Of a stretch of DNA of 64,000 nt, positions 44,401 to 54,582 are shown piece by piece. The translations under genes and the position numbers were made by a program. Under the pieces are notes generated by a model. That model was not told the origin of the DNA. It was given only the letters and a program-made list of their open reading frames with translations, and searched no databases. Positions within the stretch are counted from its first letter, which is position 1. Each line of letters begins with the position of its first letter. The DNA comes from Aphelidium insulamus (taxonomy: Eukaryota > Aphelidiomycota > Aphelidea > Aphelidiaceae), in NCBI GenBank assembly GCA_036784855.1, contig JAZDSV010000003.1, positions 199,501-263,500 on the forward strand. The letters run 5' to 3'.

Positions 44401-44747
44401 TTCGAATCACTTGAGTCCAGTTGAGTTTACCCGCAATTTACCCTAGATTTTAGCATTGCTAGATGAATCATTGTCGACAAATATATGTCCATTGCGGTTG
44501 TTTAAGCATTTACGCTTGCAGTATTTTATGCATTTATTCCACCGTAAAGCGTGCAAAAGTTTGAACCATAAGCAACTCTGCAGTAGCCTTTAGCAAACGG
44601 GTGGCCATACTGCAATGGCAGGTTTTTACAATCAGGTCCATTAATTCCCATAATCAGGGTCGCAATCACCTGATTGGCTGCCGCGATTTGAGGTGAATAC
44701 GCTCGCCCATCCGCCGCCTGATCGCTCATACGCACAAGCATCCACGA
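44401..44747. other. Divergent intergenic region, orphan gene and ubiquitin-L40
   Basis: About 350 bp. It contains CTGATTGG at 44670-44677, 71 bp before the ubiquitin ATG. Nothing else recognised. Confidence 0.6.
44670..44677 (+). promoter_or_regulatory. CCAAT box (reverse), ubiquitin-L40 promoter
   Basis: CTGATTGG, i.e. CCAATCAG on the minus strand, 71 bp before the ATG at 44748. Confidence 0.55.
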
Positions 44748-45406
<659 letters not shown>

Positions 45407-45561
45407 GCTAAAGTGTTTAGACGGACGCTCCTGGGTGGCCGTCATATACACTGCAACCGCAAATATATGCTATTGCAACTATAATTACGTGGAATGATTG
45501 CATGTATTATAATTAAACGTATGCATCTATATTTCATCATTATTATCGAATAGCAACACAT

Positions 45562-47175
45562 CTACACTGTACAATACTTGTGTCGTAACTTATCATGTTG
45601 GCGTCCCTGTAGCCAGTGATGCGACTATATGCAATGAATGTGGTTAGTTTTACGCCAGAGTGAATAGGTGGATGTACCTGTATTTGCCGGGCTGGCGGAC
45701 GCTGGTTTGCAGATTTATTCAGCATCAAAGCAATAAGGTCAAGAAGGCCGTCAGACAGCGAATATTCGGACAACATCGGCCTTCACCGTCAACTATATGG
45801 CTCAACATAATCAATAATCAATGCATACCGCTCTCGCTGTATGTTATCATAGAGTTCGGCCATGCTCTTCCCGCGAAAAGGAACCCGGCCGTGGGCGAAA
45901 AAGTAGAGCGTGGCTCCCATGGCCCACACATCACACAGCCGCAAATCCACGGGCGGCTTGGTGTGTCCGACACCTGCGGGAATTATGCACAGTATTGGAA
46001 CACAGATCAAGCAGACATACGCAACCGGCTAGGCACGATTTCCGGTGCCATGAATGCCGGACTGCCAGCCGAGCGACCGCGATGTGAGTGTGCATGCGAC
46101 GTGGACGTGGCATTAGTACTACTGATGAACTGCGCAATACCAAAGTCGACAATCTTTAGCCGGCCGTCACGCCCAATAAGCTGAATGATCAGTAAAACAA
46201 TTGTGAAGTAATGGACATACTAGATTGTCAGGCTTGATGTCGCGGTGGACAATCCCGATGCGGTGCACTGCGGGCACTGTCAGCCATAATGTTAAATGAT
46301 ATGGACTGACAACAACTTGCAGTAATCGACACCGCGGGCCAGTTGAGTAAAGTAGTGACGCGCCTGCACCTCCGGCAGCGGATTGATGGCCATGTCCATG
46401 GTGACCGGCGCGGGAAACAGGCGGCCAGTGCACAGCTCCAGCACTGCAGAAAAGATGATTACTAATGCAATATTTTGCATATATCATGACACACACCCAT
46501 GAATAGTCTGTCATGGCCAGCAGTCTCCACGGCATCGCACAGGCGCACAATGTTGGTATGCTCAGCGGCGGCGCGCAGTATGGCAACTTCTCGCCGAAAC
46601 GCATCCAGACCAGCATGGTCACCGTGGTGGTGCAAGTGATGACCGGCAGAGCGCACGTGGGGCAGCACGCGAAACTTTTTGCGCAGCCGCGCCTTGCTCA
46701 TCTCCTTGACGGCGTACTCGGTGCCCGCGTCGTCGGTGGCCAGAGTCACGGTGGCAAATGCACCGCGGCCCAGCAAGCGATGCGTGAGTGTGTAGCGACG
46801 CTGCAGCACCCCCACCACAACCTCTGTCCTGTCTGAAATGCCATCAGTGCCGAGCGGAGTGTGCGGCGAAGAGTGTTTCGTGCGGCGACTGTTGTCGAGA
46901 ACAGTAGTACTTTCCGCCCCGAGACTGCCGCGCAGACCAACGCCGCGCAGACGTCGCCGCAGCCATTGCCGGAGCCGTGACATGGACTGGCTGGGTGCAG
47001 GTGTGTGGTTATCACTATCGGCAATGGTGGCGGCGGCACTGCCACTACCGGCCGAGTCCACACTGTCACTGCATTTGCGGCCACCGGTGCCAATGGTATT
47101 TTGTGTGACGGTCAACACCTGTCGCCGTTGATGTTGCCGTCGTCGCCACCACCACTTGGACAGTGCAGCCGACAT
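45562..47175 (-). CDS. CAMKK/Elm1-type Ser/Thr kinase
   Basis: Kinase of the group that activates AMPK/SNF1-type and CaM-dependent kinases. The start at 47175 (MSAALSKWWWRRR) follows a CA repeat; a later Met at 46983 (MSRLRQWLRR) is possible. The kinase domain has LLGRGAFATVTLATDDAGTE, YAVKEMSKARLRKKF and TNIVRLCDAVE. Across introns it has INPLPEVQARHYFTQLARGVDYLH, GIVHRDIKPDNL, GRLKIVDFGIAQFI, GSPAFMAPEIV and DVWAMGATLYFFAHGRVPF. It ends with SHHWLQG in the last exon, matching the HPWL segment. The VxAGHDRLFM and RDG insert pattern and the long helix-C region fit CAMKK best. Five or more introns of about 50 nt interrupt it. The regulatory calmodulin-binding tail is absent or very short. Confidence 0.85.
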
Positions 47176-47374
47176 GTGTGTGTGTGTGTGTGTGCAAGTG
47201 TGGACAGAGGAGGGGATGTGTGCCGCGAGAGCCGCCGCCGCCGCCAGTTGTTGTCCGTGTGCGGCCGATCGGGATTTTGTTGAAACAGTGCGCGCTGCTT
47301 GCCTGACTGCATTGCACATTGTCTCTGTCTGTCTGTCTGTTCGCGGTGTCTGTCTGTCTACGTCTACACGTGGC

Positions 47375-47621
47375 ATGGGGTTCTCGGTGCGCACTCTGTC
47401 TGACTGGCTACAGCGCTTGGAGCAGGTGTGCCCCCATAGTGAACATCTTACTGGACATAGATATATTGACACATCTATAGCTGGACACGGCATTCTATAT
47501 GCGTGTATCGGCGGTTGGTGTGGCGGCGGTTGGGTTGATAGTTGCGCTGGCTGGAATAATCACCTACCGCTTCAGTGTGCCCACCTACGCCGTGGTGGGC
47601 GCTCAGCGGAAGAAGCAGTGA
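47375..47621 (+). CDS. 63-residue single-pass membrane protein
   Basis: A small gene assembled from two exons. Exon 1 (47375-47425) encodes MGFSVRTLSDWLQRLEQ. The intron 47426-47480 (55 nt, GT...TATAG, phase 0) is followed by exon 2 (47481-47621), encoding LDTAFYMRVSAVGVAAVGLIVALAG as N-terminal part (first 20: LDTAFYMRVSAVGVAAVGLI) and ending TYRFSVPTYAVVGAQRKKQ. An amphipathic N-terminal helix precedes one hydrophobic segment and a basic tail, as in small ER or mitochondrial outer-membrane subunits. I do not recognise the family. The splice makes one continuous frame and both ends are tidy, which is the main support. It is divergent from the CAMKK-like gene across 199 bp. Confidence 0.5.
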
Positions 47622-47790
47622 ATACGAAGACAAATATAGTATAGTTACAGTATAATACAGTTAATTCCGACTCTATTTACACTACTGCGACGTCTGCATC
47701 CCGAGAAAACCCTCCAGTGGCGGGAAATGACCCCAAGTCAAATATATACAAACATTTGCAGATATCATGTGGTTCGCCCAACCGCCGCCG

Positions 47791-47863
47791 TGGTCCAAGC
47801 GGTTAAGTTACTACACGGTGTCGGCCAGCAGCATGTTTGAATCCGGTCTGCATGTACCTTTTT
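47791..47863 (+). repeat. tRNA-derived (SINE-like) remnant
   Basis: tggtccaagcggttaag (47791-47807) resembles the pol III A box of Leu/Ser tRNAs. gtttgaatcc (47835-47844) is a near-perfect B box, followed by a T run at 47858. The arms do not fold into a proper cloverleaf (T and acceptor stems mismatch), so it is not a functional tRNA. Confidence 0.4.
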
Positions 47864-48118
47864 CGATTTGCTGCGTTGTTGAGCCGCCAGATTTTTCGTG
47901 GTGTCAGTTTCGGTCATTCAACACGTCGCGGTTGCGGTTTCGGTTTCCTTCAGATACTCGGTACTTCGTTTCGGCTCTCTCAAGTGTCAGCGTCAGAGGC
48001 GTCGCGGTAAAGGTCCGCCCCATCCAGCTCCGTTACACCAACAACAACACGACCGTTTCAACTCGCCATGAACATTCACAAAACTGCGCGCCAACAATTG
48101 ATCACGCCCCGACTGTGC

Positions 48119-48187
48119 GATCACTATAACGTCATGACCGACCGGTTAGACACGTTTAATGAATAAATCAATCAACGTGGTTCGCCC
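48119..48187. repeat. Diverged repeat unit, copy 1
   Basis: gatcactataacgtcatgac ... gtttaat ... aatcaatcaacgtggttcgcc. Partner of 48262-48327. Confidence 0.75.
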
Positions 48188-48261
48188 CGACTGTGCGTTT
48201 GTCACTGTTCGTTGGTTTACTCCGTATGGGGTCCATCATACCTGTGTGCCGATGTGTGTCC

Positions 48262-48327
48262 GATCACTATAACGCCATGACAGATACGTTTAATATATAA
48301 TTCAATCAATCAATGGTGGTTCGCCTT
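48262..48327. repeat. Diverged repeat unit, copy 2
   Basis: gatcactataacgccatgac ... gtttaat ... aatcaatcaatggtggttcgcc. Same order of blocks as copy 1 about 143 bp upstream, with small indels. Confidence 0.75.
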
Positions 48328-48489
48328 AGAAAAGTGAAGATCTGAAGTTGGGATCACGCGGAAAAAAGTGCAATCTTAAGTTTACGCTGAGCAGCATGCT
48401 AAGAATGAGTAAACTAAGAGTTTTTATTCAGAGTGTAAACTGAGTCCGTGCTAATCATTGTAGAGCTCAGGGCAGCTAATTGCAACAAG

Positions 48490-48497
48490 CTGATTGG
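48490..48497 (+). promoter_or_regulatory. CCAAT box (reverse), HFGMC copy 2 promoter
   Basis: CTGATTGG at 155 bp before the ATG at 48652; the wider match ctgattggtca is shared with the site at 54507. Confidence 0.45.
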
Positions 48498-48651
48498 TCA
48501 GTTACTAATTAATATCGCGTGATGGCCCGATTCGCCACTGAATATTAATTAATTTATTTGTGACTCGTAGGCTATGTCCGATTGGGCGATCCATATTACC
48601 GAAAAAAACGCATAAATATGCCGCCAATTCACTGCAACGTCATCAGCAACT

Positions 48652-49389
48652 ATGAAGCTAACTGCCTTTGTTCTGGCGACCACTGCAATATTTTTGTGCG
48701 TTCATTGCAAGCCCAAGCGCACCACGAACCGTTACGTTTACAAGTATTCGTTGTCTCTCTTGGTGGTGGATGCGATTAATAAGTTTTTCGATGACAATGC
48801 AGTCAAGAATTTGCATAGAAAATGCAAATCTATTCTTCATGATACAGATTTGAACCAAAAATCAAAGCGCGCCAAAATGGGTGATGAGGTGACATCACGC
48901 CTTCCTTCTAAGCATCGTAGACTTGGTCTTGCCGTGGCAGCTGGGGAGAAGCTAGCTTCTATTTTGGGCCCATTGCTTTTTAAGGCGGCAAGTAGATGTA
49001 TGCAAAAATATAGGCACAGTATCAGTGAACATTTCGGAATGTGTGCCGAGACAATGTCATATGACGAGTATGGCACTGCAGCGTGTTTCACCTCCAAAGA
49101 CGTCGGCGGATACTATGACCAAGTGACAGTCCAAGCTTCAATTAAACGAAAGCGCGAAGATGACGATTGCAAAAACTTTTCTTGTAGGCCTACCTCGGAG
49201 AATGCACGAATTGGCAGTGTCACCAAGCAAGCCGCGGAAATTCTAGCGAATCAATGTGGCGAAAATTTCAAAATGGATCTGAACGGCCGTGATATTAAAA
49301 TTATTGACGCCTGCACTAATTGCTATCACACTGCGGTTCTGGAAATCTTGGTTGCTGCGTTGGAACTAGATTGCAAGCAAGTGAAGTAA
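48652..49389 (+). CDS. Orphan secreted protein, HFGMC family copy 2
   Basis: Single-exon gene for 245 residues with a clear signal peptide (KLTAFVLATTAIFLCVHC, cleavage near residue 20). I recognise no described family. The core, SRCMQKYRHSISEHFGMC, then AETMSYDEYGTAACF, parallels the protein at 7084-7920. Both have a basic stretch afterwards (here SIKRKRED) and scattered cysteines in the C-terminal half (CKNFSCRP, NQCGENF, DACTNC). The region before the core is helical and rich in Lys/Arg. Sequence identity between the copies is low outside the core, pointing to fast divergence. The signal peptide indicates secretion; the KRKR run might serve nuclear targeting in another cell, which is speculation. 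Confidence 0.75.
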   Translation: MKLTAFVLATTAIFLCVHCKPKRTTNRYVYKYSLSLLVVDAINKFFDDNAVKNLHRKCKSILHDTDLNQKSKRAKMGDEVTSRLPSKHRRLGLAVAAGEKLASILGPLLFKAASRCMQKYRHSISEHFGMCAETMSYDEYGTAACFTSKDVGGYYDQVTVQASIKRKREDDDCKNFSCRPTSENARIGSVTKQAAEILANQCGENFKMDLNGRDIKIIDACTNCYHTAVLEILVAALELDCKQVK

Positions 49390-49443
49390 TAATATTTCCA
49401 TCATCGAATAAATATGAATTACGCTTACATTATATATTCAATA

Positions 49444-50115
49444 TTATGTAAGCGTTATGAGCCGGGCACACTTGCGCAACTCAACTTGGCCAGTGAGCGG
49501 GCACTGAAGCTTGTCCCACGCCACCGGCACCATCATCACCTCGGCGCCGCGTGCCACACCGCCAACACCACCACCACCACCCAATACCACATAGTCATTG
49601 AGTGGCGCCACATACGGACTCTGCGCCAACACCACGCCCAGATCGTCGCTTGCCGTGGACAGGTAGTAGGCCTGCGCATCGCCCAGGGAGATCACTACCG
49701 CGCGCACCACGTCCCCTCCACGGAAACAGTGTCCCACCACCACGCGGTCCTGGTCGAATGAGCGGATGTCTTGCCGCCGGATAAGGCCGCGCATGGCATG
49801 TCGCGTCGGCACAGTGCCAATGGCCAGTATGTCGACGTGGGCGCCGGTGGCCGATATACGCGCCACCCTGCCTGTGATGACGGCACCGATGGCCGGGGTG
49901 GTGAGTGTTGCCGCCGCGGTACCGGCGCCATTGGACACAGTGATGTTGGTGTTGGCGGCGGCGGCGGCGGCGCTGGCAGGGACCACCTGACCGCACAGTG
50001 ACGCGTACACACTGCCATCTGCCGCGGCATAGCATCCCACACCAGCACTGGGCTTGGTGCCACCTGTGCCGCTTGCCAAACGCGTTCCCGGCGTGACCAC
50101 AACGACATTGGCCAT
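49444..50115 (-). CDS. EXOSC1: Exosome complex component CSL4
   Basis: Cap subunit of the RNA exosome. Single exon, 223 residues from the ATG at 50115 (MANVVVVTPGTRLASG). The N-terminal domain PGTRLASG ... GVGCYAAADGSVYASLCG is the CSL4 opening. An Ala/Asn-rich insert precedes the S1 RNA-binding domain (IGAVITGRVARISATGAHVDIL to GGDVVRAVVISLGDAQAYYLST). The C-terminal zinc-ribbon-like end CPLTGQVELRKCA carries the typical CPxT...ExRK pattern with one Cys pair. A Gly/Val-rich insert, GGGGGVGGVARG, lies between S1 domain and tail. It is upstream of a CT-rich 5' leader (50150-50220). Confidence 0.9.
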   Translation of the reverse strand: MANVVVVTPGTRLASGTGGTKPSAGVGCYAAADGSVYASLCGQVVPASAAAAAANTNITVSNGAGTAAATLTTPAIGAVITGRVARISATGAHVDILAIGTVPTRHAMRGLIRRQDIRSFDQDRVVVGHCFRGGDVVRAVVISLGDAQAYYLSTASDDLGVVLAQSPYVAPLNDYVVLGGGGGVGGVARGAEVMMVPVAWDKLQCPLTGQVELRKCARLITLT

Positions 50116-50319
50116 TTGATCGTCTAAGTGCAAGTATGTGAGTAGAGCTTTCGCTGTGTTTCTCTCTCCATCACGCACACGCTCTCACTCTCCCTATCAC
50201 ACACACCTCTCTCTCTCTCTATACTTAAAACCGTTTCAATAATGCTCTCTATTAAGCGCTCTCAGACCTTTACTCTCAGCCAGCCTTCACTCAGCCTTCA
50301 CTCGCCACCTGTATCCAGT

Positions 50320-51536
50320 CTAGTTCTCCAGCTGCAGGCCCATGCCAAACTTGCTCTGGCCCTTCATGTGGTCAATGTCCCCGGTAAAGAGAACCGAGAG
50401 GCCGGGTGCCAGTTTCTGCTCCAGCACTGCAGACACGCGCCCCGTAGTGTCCACCTGGCCACGGTAGGTCGACTGGCGAAAGTCCCACTTGCCGCCCAGA
50501 GTGCACACGGCGTCCCGGCGCTGCTCCTGCGTGGCCATCACCTGCAGCTCCGCGCCCAGTTCCACCGTGTCTGACACGCGCTGGTGGTACGTGGCCTGCA
50601 CCACGCCGATCTGCGCCACGTTGGCCGTCAGCACAAAGTTGTTGCCGGTGTACTTGGCCACCAGGGAGGTCTGCGCCTCGGCCACTTCGGGGGTGGGGTG
50701 CTGGTACGCGTGCTCCACGCCCAGTGCCACGCGCTTGCTCACCGACTGCAGGTAGGATGCCACGAATATGCCCGTGTGGGCGGTCGGTGACGGGTTGATG
50801 GCCTTGACGTTGGCCGTGAAGTCGGCACCGCTGTAGTCCAGCTCCAACTGGGCCATGGATGCCGCGGCCTGCGGTCCCACCTGTGCGCATTAATAACTTA
50901 TATAGAACGTGTATACAGCTTTATACAGATTATTGAAGCACACACTATATATATATAATCTCGATAATGCCCACCTGAGACTGCAGCTTGGCGGTGAGGG
51001 AACGCGTGAGATTGTAGTTGGCGCGCGCCATCAGGTTCCCCTCGTGGTCCACAGAGCCGTTCATGAACAGGGAGTCGGTGGCGTACACGGCTCCAAAGCT
51101 GTAGGTGGCCGGCATCACCTGCGACCCGAGTGCAAAGTTGTGCTGCACCTGGAACGTGGGCGACAGCATCTTGCCGAAATCAAACTTGGCCCCGTCAAAC
51201 AGCAAATTGGTCACGAATACGCCTGCCACGTGGTGCCAGTGAGCGGTGATGTACATAGTGGTATACAGTGGGATGCTTTTTATAATTGATATAGCTGTAT
51301 GCGTGCAGGCATGCGCGCAAATACCAGCACAGCAGCAGTATCGATCACGTGGACTTACCGCGCACTTCGCGGTGCAGCTGCTCAAATGCTCCAGGGTTGG
51401 GCAGACGCAGAGAGCGCCGCCACTCGGTCAGCAGGGTCACGGGATTGTACGCACTGGCACGGCTGACGAGCTGGGCGGGCGCTGCTGCCACGTCCGCCAT
51501 CGCCGCGGATTCGTGTTGCGTTGTCGTGTCACTCAT
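50320..51536 (-). CDS. TOMM40: Mitochondrial import receptor subunit TOM40
   Basis: Beta-barrel pore of the TOM complex in the mitochondrial outer membrane. The start at 51536 (MSDTTTQHES) is followed by LPNPGAFEQLHREVR, the conserved N-terminal helix of TOM40. After an intron come GVFVTNLLFDGAKFDFGKML, SPTFQVQHNFALGS and YSFGAVYATDSLFMNGSVD. After a second intron come LELDYSGADFTANVKAINPS and GIFVASYLQSVSKRVALG. The barrel ends with DHMKGQSKFGMGLQLEN. The NPG motif and the final beta-signal-like KFGMGLQLE distinguish it from VDAC. Introns lie at about 51220-51357 and 50882-50975. Its presence shows a mitochondrion or derived organelle. Confidence 0.93.
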
Positions 51537-51711
51537 ATTGCCGTGATTTGAAGGAAGGTCTCGGTTAGTCACAATTAGATTTGATTTCCCATTCACTCAC
51601 AGGTCCATATATATCGACATTAATGATATTTAAATAAAATATACACACTGGTGTATATTTGTCGCTTTGCTTCGGTTAATCCGTCAAGATCGAATAATCT
51701 TCAGGTTACAC

Positions 51712-52497
51712 TTACCAAATGGTCGATTTAGTCATAATTGAGGTGACAGCGTTATCAAAGGACATCACGTCGATGCAGCCAGTTTCAACCAGGCTGTTGA
51801 TTATCGCCACTTTTTTCGCCTCAAGATCACTTTCGCATGCCAAGGAAACGAGAAGAGGTGAAACCAGGGCTAGGCTGGCGGGGTGGTTTTCGTTGATTTT
51901 ATCAAACTTTGGCACGAGAATAACAGTGTATGCTTGGCCGGGTACAGTTGAAAAGGGATCGTCCTCCAGGAAGACCAGATCGCTCAGATCACGGCTAACG
52001 AGCGTCAAGTCCTTCCAGTACATGTCGCTGCGTACAACGCAATTTTTGCGACTAAACATGCGGTCAATCTGAGCCGTACTCGACAGTTGGTTATTGCTTT
52101 TATCGACGACATCTTGGCCATATGGTTTGCTGGCGAGAGTATAGACAGCCAGCGAGTAGTACTTGCCCATGAGTTCCAGAAATTGTAAGCACCCGGCACG
52201 CAACTTGATACCATAACTCTGGCTACCTATGCCGTTCGCTACAAAATCGTAACCAGGCAATCCTTGTGCCACTAGTGTTCCATCCAAGTCAAGCAACAAA
52301 GTCTTTTTGGCTGCTGGAGGCTTTAGACATTTCATTGCCGACTCAGGGTAATGTTCCGCAAGCCACTCGAAATATTTCTCATAGTTGTTCACGCGAAAGT
52401 AGTGCTGTCCAATGTCGATGCTTGACGTTGGTGCATGATCGGTCACGGAATCAACAGAGGACACGGAACCTTCGGGCACGGATTCCTCAGTGGTCAT
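51712..52497 (-). CDS. FCP1/NIF-type HAD phosphatase domain protein
   Basis: Single exon, 261 residues. Around residue 68 it has KKTLLLDLDGTLV, the DxDGT nucleophile motif of the FCP1/SCP family (Dullard, TIM50, CTD phosphatases). IKLRAGCLQFLELMGKYYSLAVYT follows (the R-PG-like and YxLxVYTA blocks), then YWKDLTLVSRDLSDLVFLEDDPFS, where FLEDDP stands for the usual VDDSP/DNSP acid pair. The catalytic Asp pair, the Thr and the last acidic pair are present, so activity is plausible. No signal peptide or membrane segment is visible. The second half is shorter than in SCP proteins. Substrate unknown. The lack of introns contrasts with neighbours. Confidence 0.8.
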   Translation of the reverse strand: MTTEESVPEGSVSSVDSVTDHAPTSSIDIGQHYFRVNNYEKYFEWLAEHYPESAMKCLKPPAAKKTLLLDLDGTLVAQGLPGYDFVANGIGSQSYGIKLRAGCLQFLELMGKYYSLAVYTLASKPYGQDVVDKSNNQLSSTAQIDRMFSRKNCVVRSDMYWKDLTLVSRDLSDLVFLEDDPFSTVPGQAYTVILVPKFDKINENHPASLALVSPLLVSLACESDLEAKKVAIINSLVETGCIDVMSFDNAVTSIMTKSTIW

Positions 52498-52994
52498 TCT
52501 GAGGTCGTTACTGATAAAACAGAACGGATGCGGATAATTTCTGAATCCCTTAAAAATCGTTTAGCCGCATTTAGCCGCGTTTAGCCGTATGAAACCGCTC
52601 GATCGACCATTATAATTCAGCGCCCGGCATCTCAAAAAGCGCTTTATCCAACTAGCTTAACTGCACGAATCGTCACTGTAAAGCACACTACTTCCGTATT
52701 GATGATAAACGAATAGCTATATTGGATAAATAAGTGACTTTATAGCAGGACACTAGATTCTATAGTGTATGGCGTTAACGACACAGCATCGTTATGCCTT
52801 CAGGAAGTGTAGACTATATTACTAGAGTGATCGAAGGCCAGAACAATAAAGTGCCTACCGGTAGAGAGTAGTCGTTGCAAGCTTTCAAATTATATCGCGC
52901 GTAACATCAAAAACAGCTAACAAGTACAGCTACTCTCATAAAACAATCAACAGATTCCGGATAAGTAGCATCGGAAAAGTGTTCAAAGGTCGCA
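52498..52994. other. Intergenic gap upstream of the secreted-family pseudogene
   Basis: About 500 bp. The phrase tttagccgcatttagccgcg(t) at about 52559-52580 is a short tandem of agccg(c/t)attt units. No ORF with recognisable content. Confidence 0.6.
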
Positions 52995-54225
52995 ATGATT
53001 TTGGCGGCGACCGCGCTCACATTTTTTCTCAGGTCTGCTCTGCTGCATTACAAGACTCTCAGCTTCCGTTGCAGAGGCATTCGAATGCAGTGGCGGTGTA
53101 TGCGTGTGGACACGGCACATAATCGATTTTCACCGCACGGTGAGCTATGTAGGACAGCTGGTCTCGCAAACCCGAGATCCTGTCACTTTGGTCATTCGAG
53201 CTGGCGCTGCACAAGAGAAAAAGTTTGCGCTGAGGGTGCTGTCCAGCCTGCGCCGCAGCGCGTTCTCGAAAGGAAAATTGACACGGCGATCCGGATTGTC
53301 GATGCAGCGCGTCAACTGATAATGATAAATAATGTCGACGACTACAATATCATATTTGGCTTAAAAGAAATATCATCGGATCTGAGATATTACGACCCGA
53401 TGCAATATGCAGCAGAGGCCTCCGGCAGTTCCAGTTGGGAACTTTTATGATGCTGTGGGAAGAAGGAGAGGTATCACGACAAGACTTCACTATGATCGCG
53501 GCAAAATATGTGGCCAAGTTCTACAGACCTCACGCTGCTTATTGTTACCAGATCATTAATTTTTTTCGACTTCAAGCCAGTCTCAGCAAACGCTTGATGA
53601 AGATGATCACCGTCACATTCCTGAAATTTATAAACGATGCGGGATGCTGGTCGTTTTACAAAGATTGGCAGAAAATTCCAAACGGATTGCATGTATTGAT
53701 AAATGAAGCTTATGCGCTGTCCACCCCAGAAATATTGTGGACGATTCTGACTTGGGTTTCAAGGACTGGTCGCAGAATCGACGATATATGCAGTGATATT
53801 GCGCAAAATCCACATTCTATATATTCAGACAGAAATTTGAGCGCATTTGCTTTGGTATGCGACGTGCCACTCAACATGTTGGGCATGCAACAATTTAATC
53901 TTCTGCCGTTATGCGTTGTCGCGAGATATGTCGAGAAATATAACTACTCTGCGGTATGTCCGTACTTGCTTGGAAGTGCTGCAACTATCGAATACAATGC
54001 TTTGCCGGCTTGGCGTCTGTGCACAGATCCGAACGATTGATGGATTTGGCAAAGATAGCTCCCGTTATGCGCATTTGCCTCCTGTCCGAGTCAGATAATG
54101 CGGCCACCATGCATATTTGGATCGATGTGTTGCCGATATATATCGCGGCTGACTCACATTCCTTGCGCTCATTTAACAAGCAGCATCATCACTCCGCGGT
54201 AATTTCAAATTTGACGGTCGTCTGA
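52995..54225 (+). pseudogene. Broken copy of the secreted helical-repeat family (52995 copy)
   Basis: Reads along the protein at 54583-55764 almost end to end, but the matching segments change frame at least four times. Matches include EKKFALRVLSSLRRSAFSKG against DNEFALLVLSHLRRMAFSQG, and VGTFMMLWEEGEVSRQDF against LGTFMMMWYQGDVSRLEL. The longest, FINDAGCWSFYKDWQKIPNG against IINDAGCWMFYKQWLELPNG, is followed by RRIDDICSDIAQNP. Breaks are near 53100, 53270, 53440 and 54010. The opening hydrophobic stretch (ILAATALTFFL) is the remnant of a signal peptide. The copy is a tandem duplicate, 360 bp upstream of the intact gene. Assembly indels could mimic some breaks, though four or more in 1.2 kb, with clean frames in all neighbours, argues for a real pseudogene. 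Confidence 0.8.
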
Positions 54226-54582
54226 TATTGAGTATGCTGTGTATGTTGAATATGACCCACACGATGCATGAAAAGAAACTCTAGTTTAGTCTAACGTGAC
54301 TGACGACCTTGACTGCTCTATTATTGAGATATTCCGGTTAGGACTCTCGTGATCTTCAAGCAGAGAGAGTTCAAGCAACGCGCGCTTTTTCTCAAGTCTT
54401 ATGAAGAAGATGAGGAAGCAGCGCCGGTGCTCTTTCACTTATGCTCAAAGCGTCGCTAGGCAAGTAGCTAAACAAAGGCGCAACATATGCGGCCTTTGAC
54501 ATCGATCTGATTGGTCAACGGGCCAGGAGTATGCATTTGCATGCTGGATTCTGCGCGCCACAAATTTTAAAATCTTTCGAAA
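54226..54582. other. Promoter region of the 54583 gene
   Basis: About 360 bp with no ORF. It contains CTGATTGGTCA from 54507, 69 bp before the ATG. Confidence 0.6.
54507..54514 (+). promoter_or_regulatory. CCAAT box (reverse), 54583 gene promoter
   Basis: CTGATTGG, 69 bp before the ATG at 54583, extended match ctgattggtca with the site at 48490. Confidence 0.55.

Larger units (their letters stand above)
47622..48651. other. Repeat-bearing intergenic region upstream of HFGMC copy 2
   Basis: About 1030 bp without a credible protein gene. It contains a tRNA-like piece (47791-47863), two diverged copies of a roughly 65-bp unit (48119-48187 and 48262-48327), and three occurrences of gtggttcgcc. 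CTGATTGG lies at 48490-48497, 155 bp before the next ATG. Confidence 0.65.

Noticed and set aside
49595-50108. Overlapping ORFs inside CSL4 on both strands
   Set aside because: His/Arg- or Gly-rich frame shadows of the CSL4 reading frame.
52995-54225. Multi-exon gene instead of pseudogene
   Set aside because: The frame changes occur inside conserved blocks with overlapping coordinates and no GT-AG pairs that would remove the breaks without losing conserved residues.
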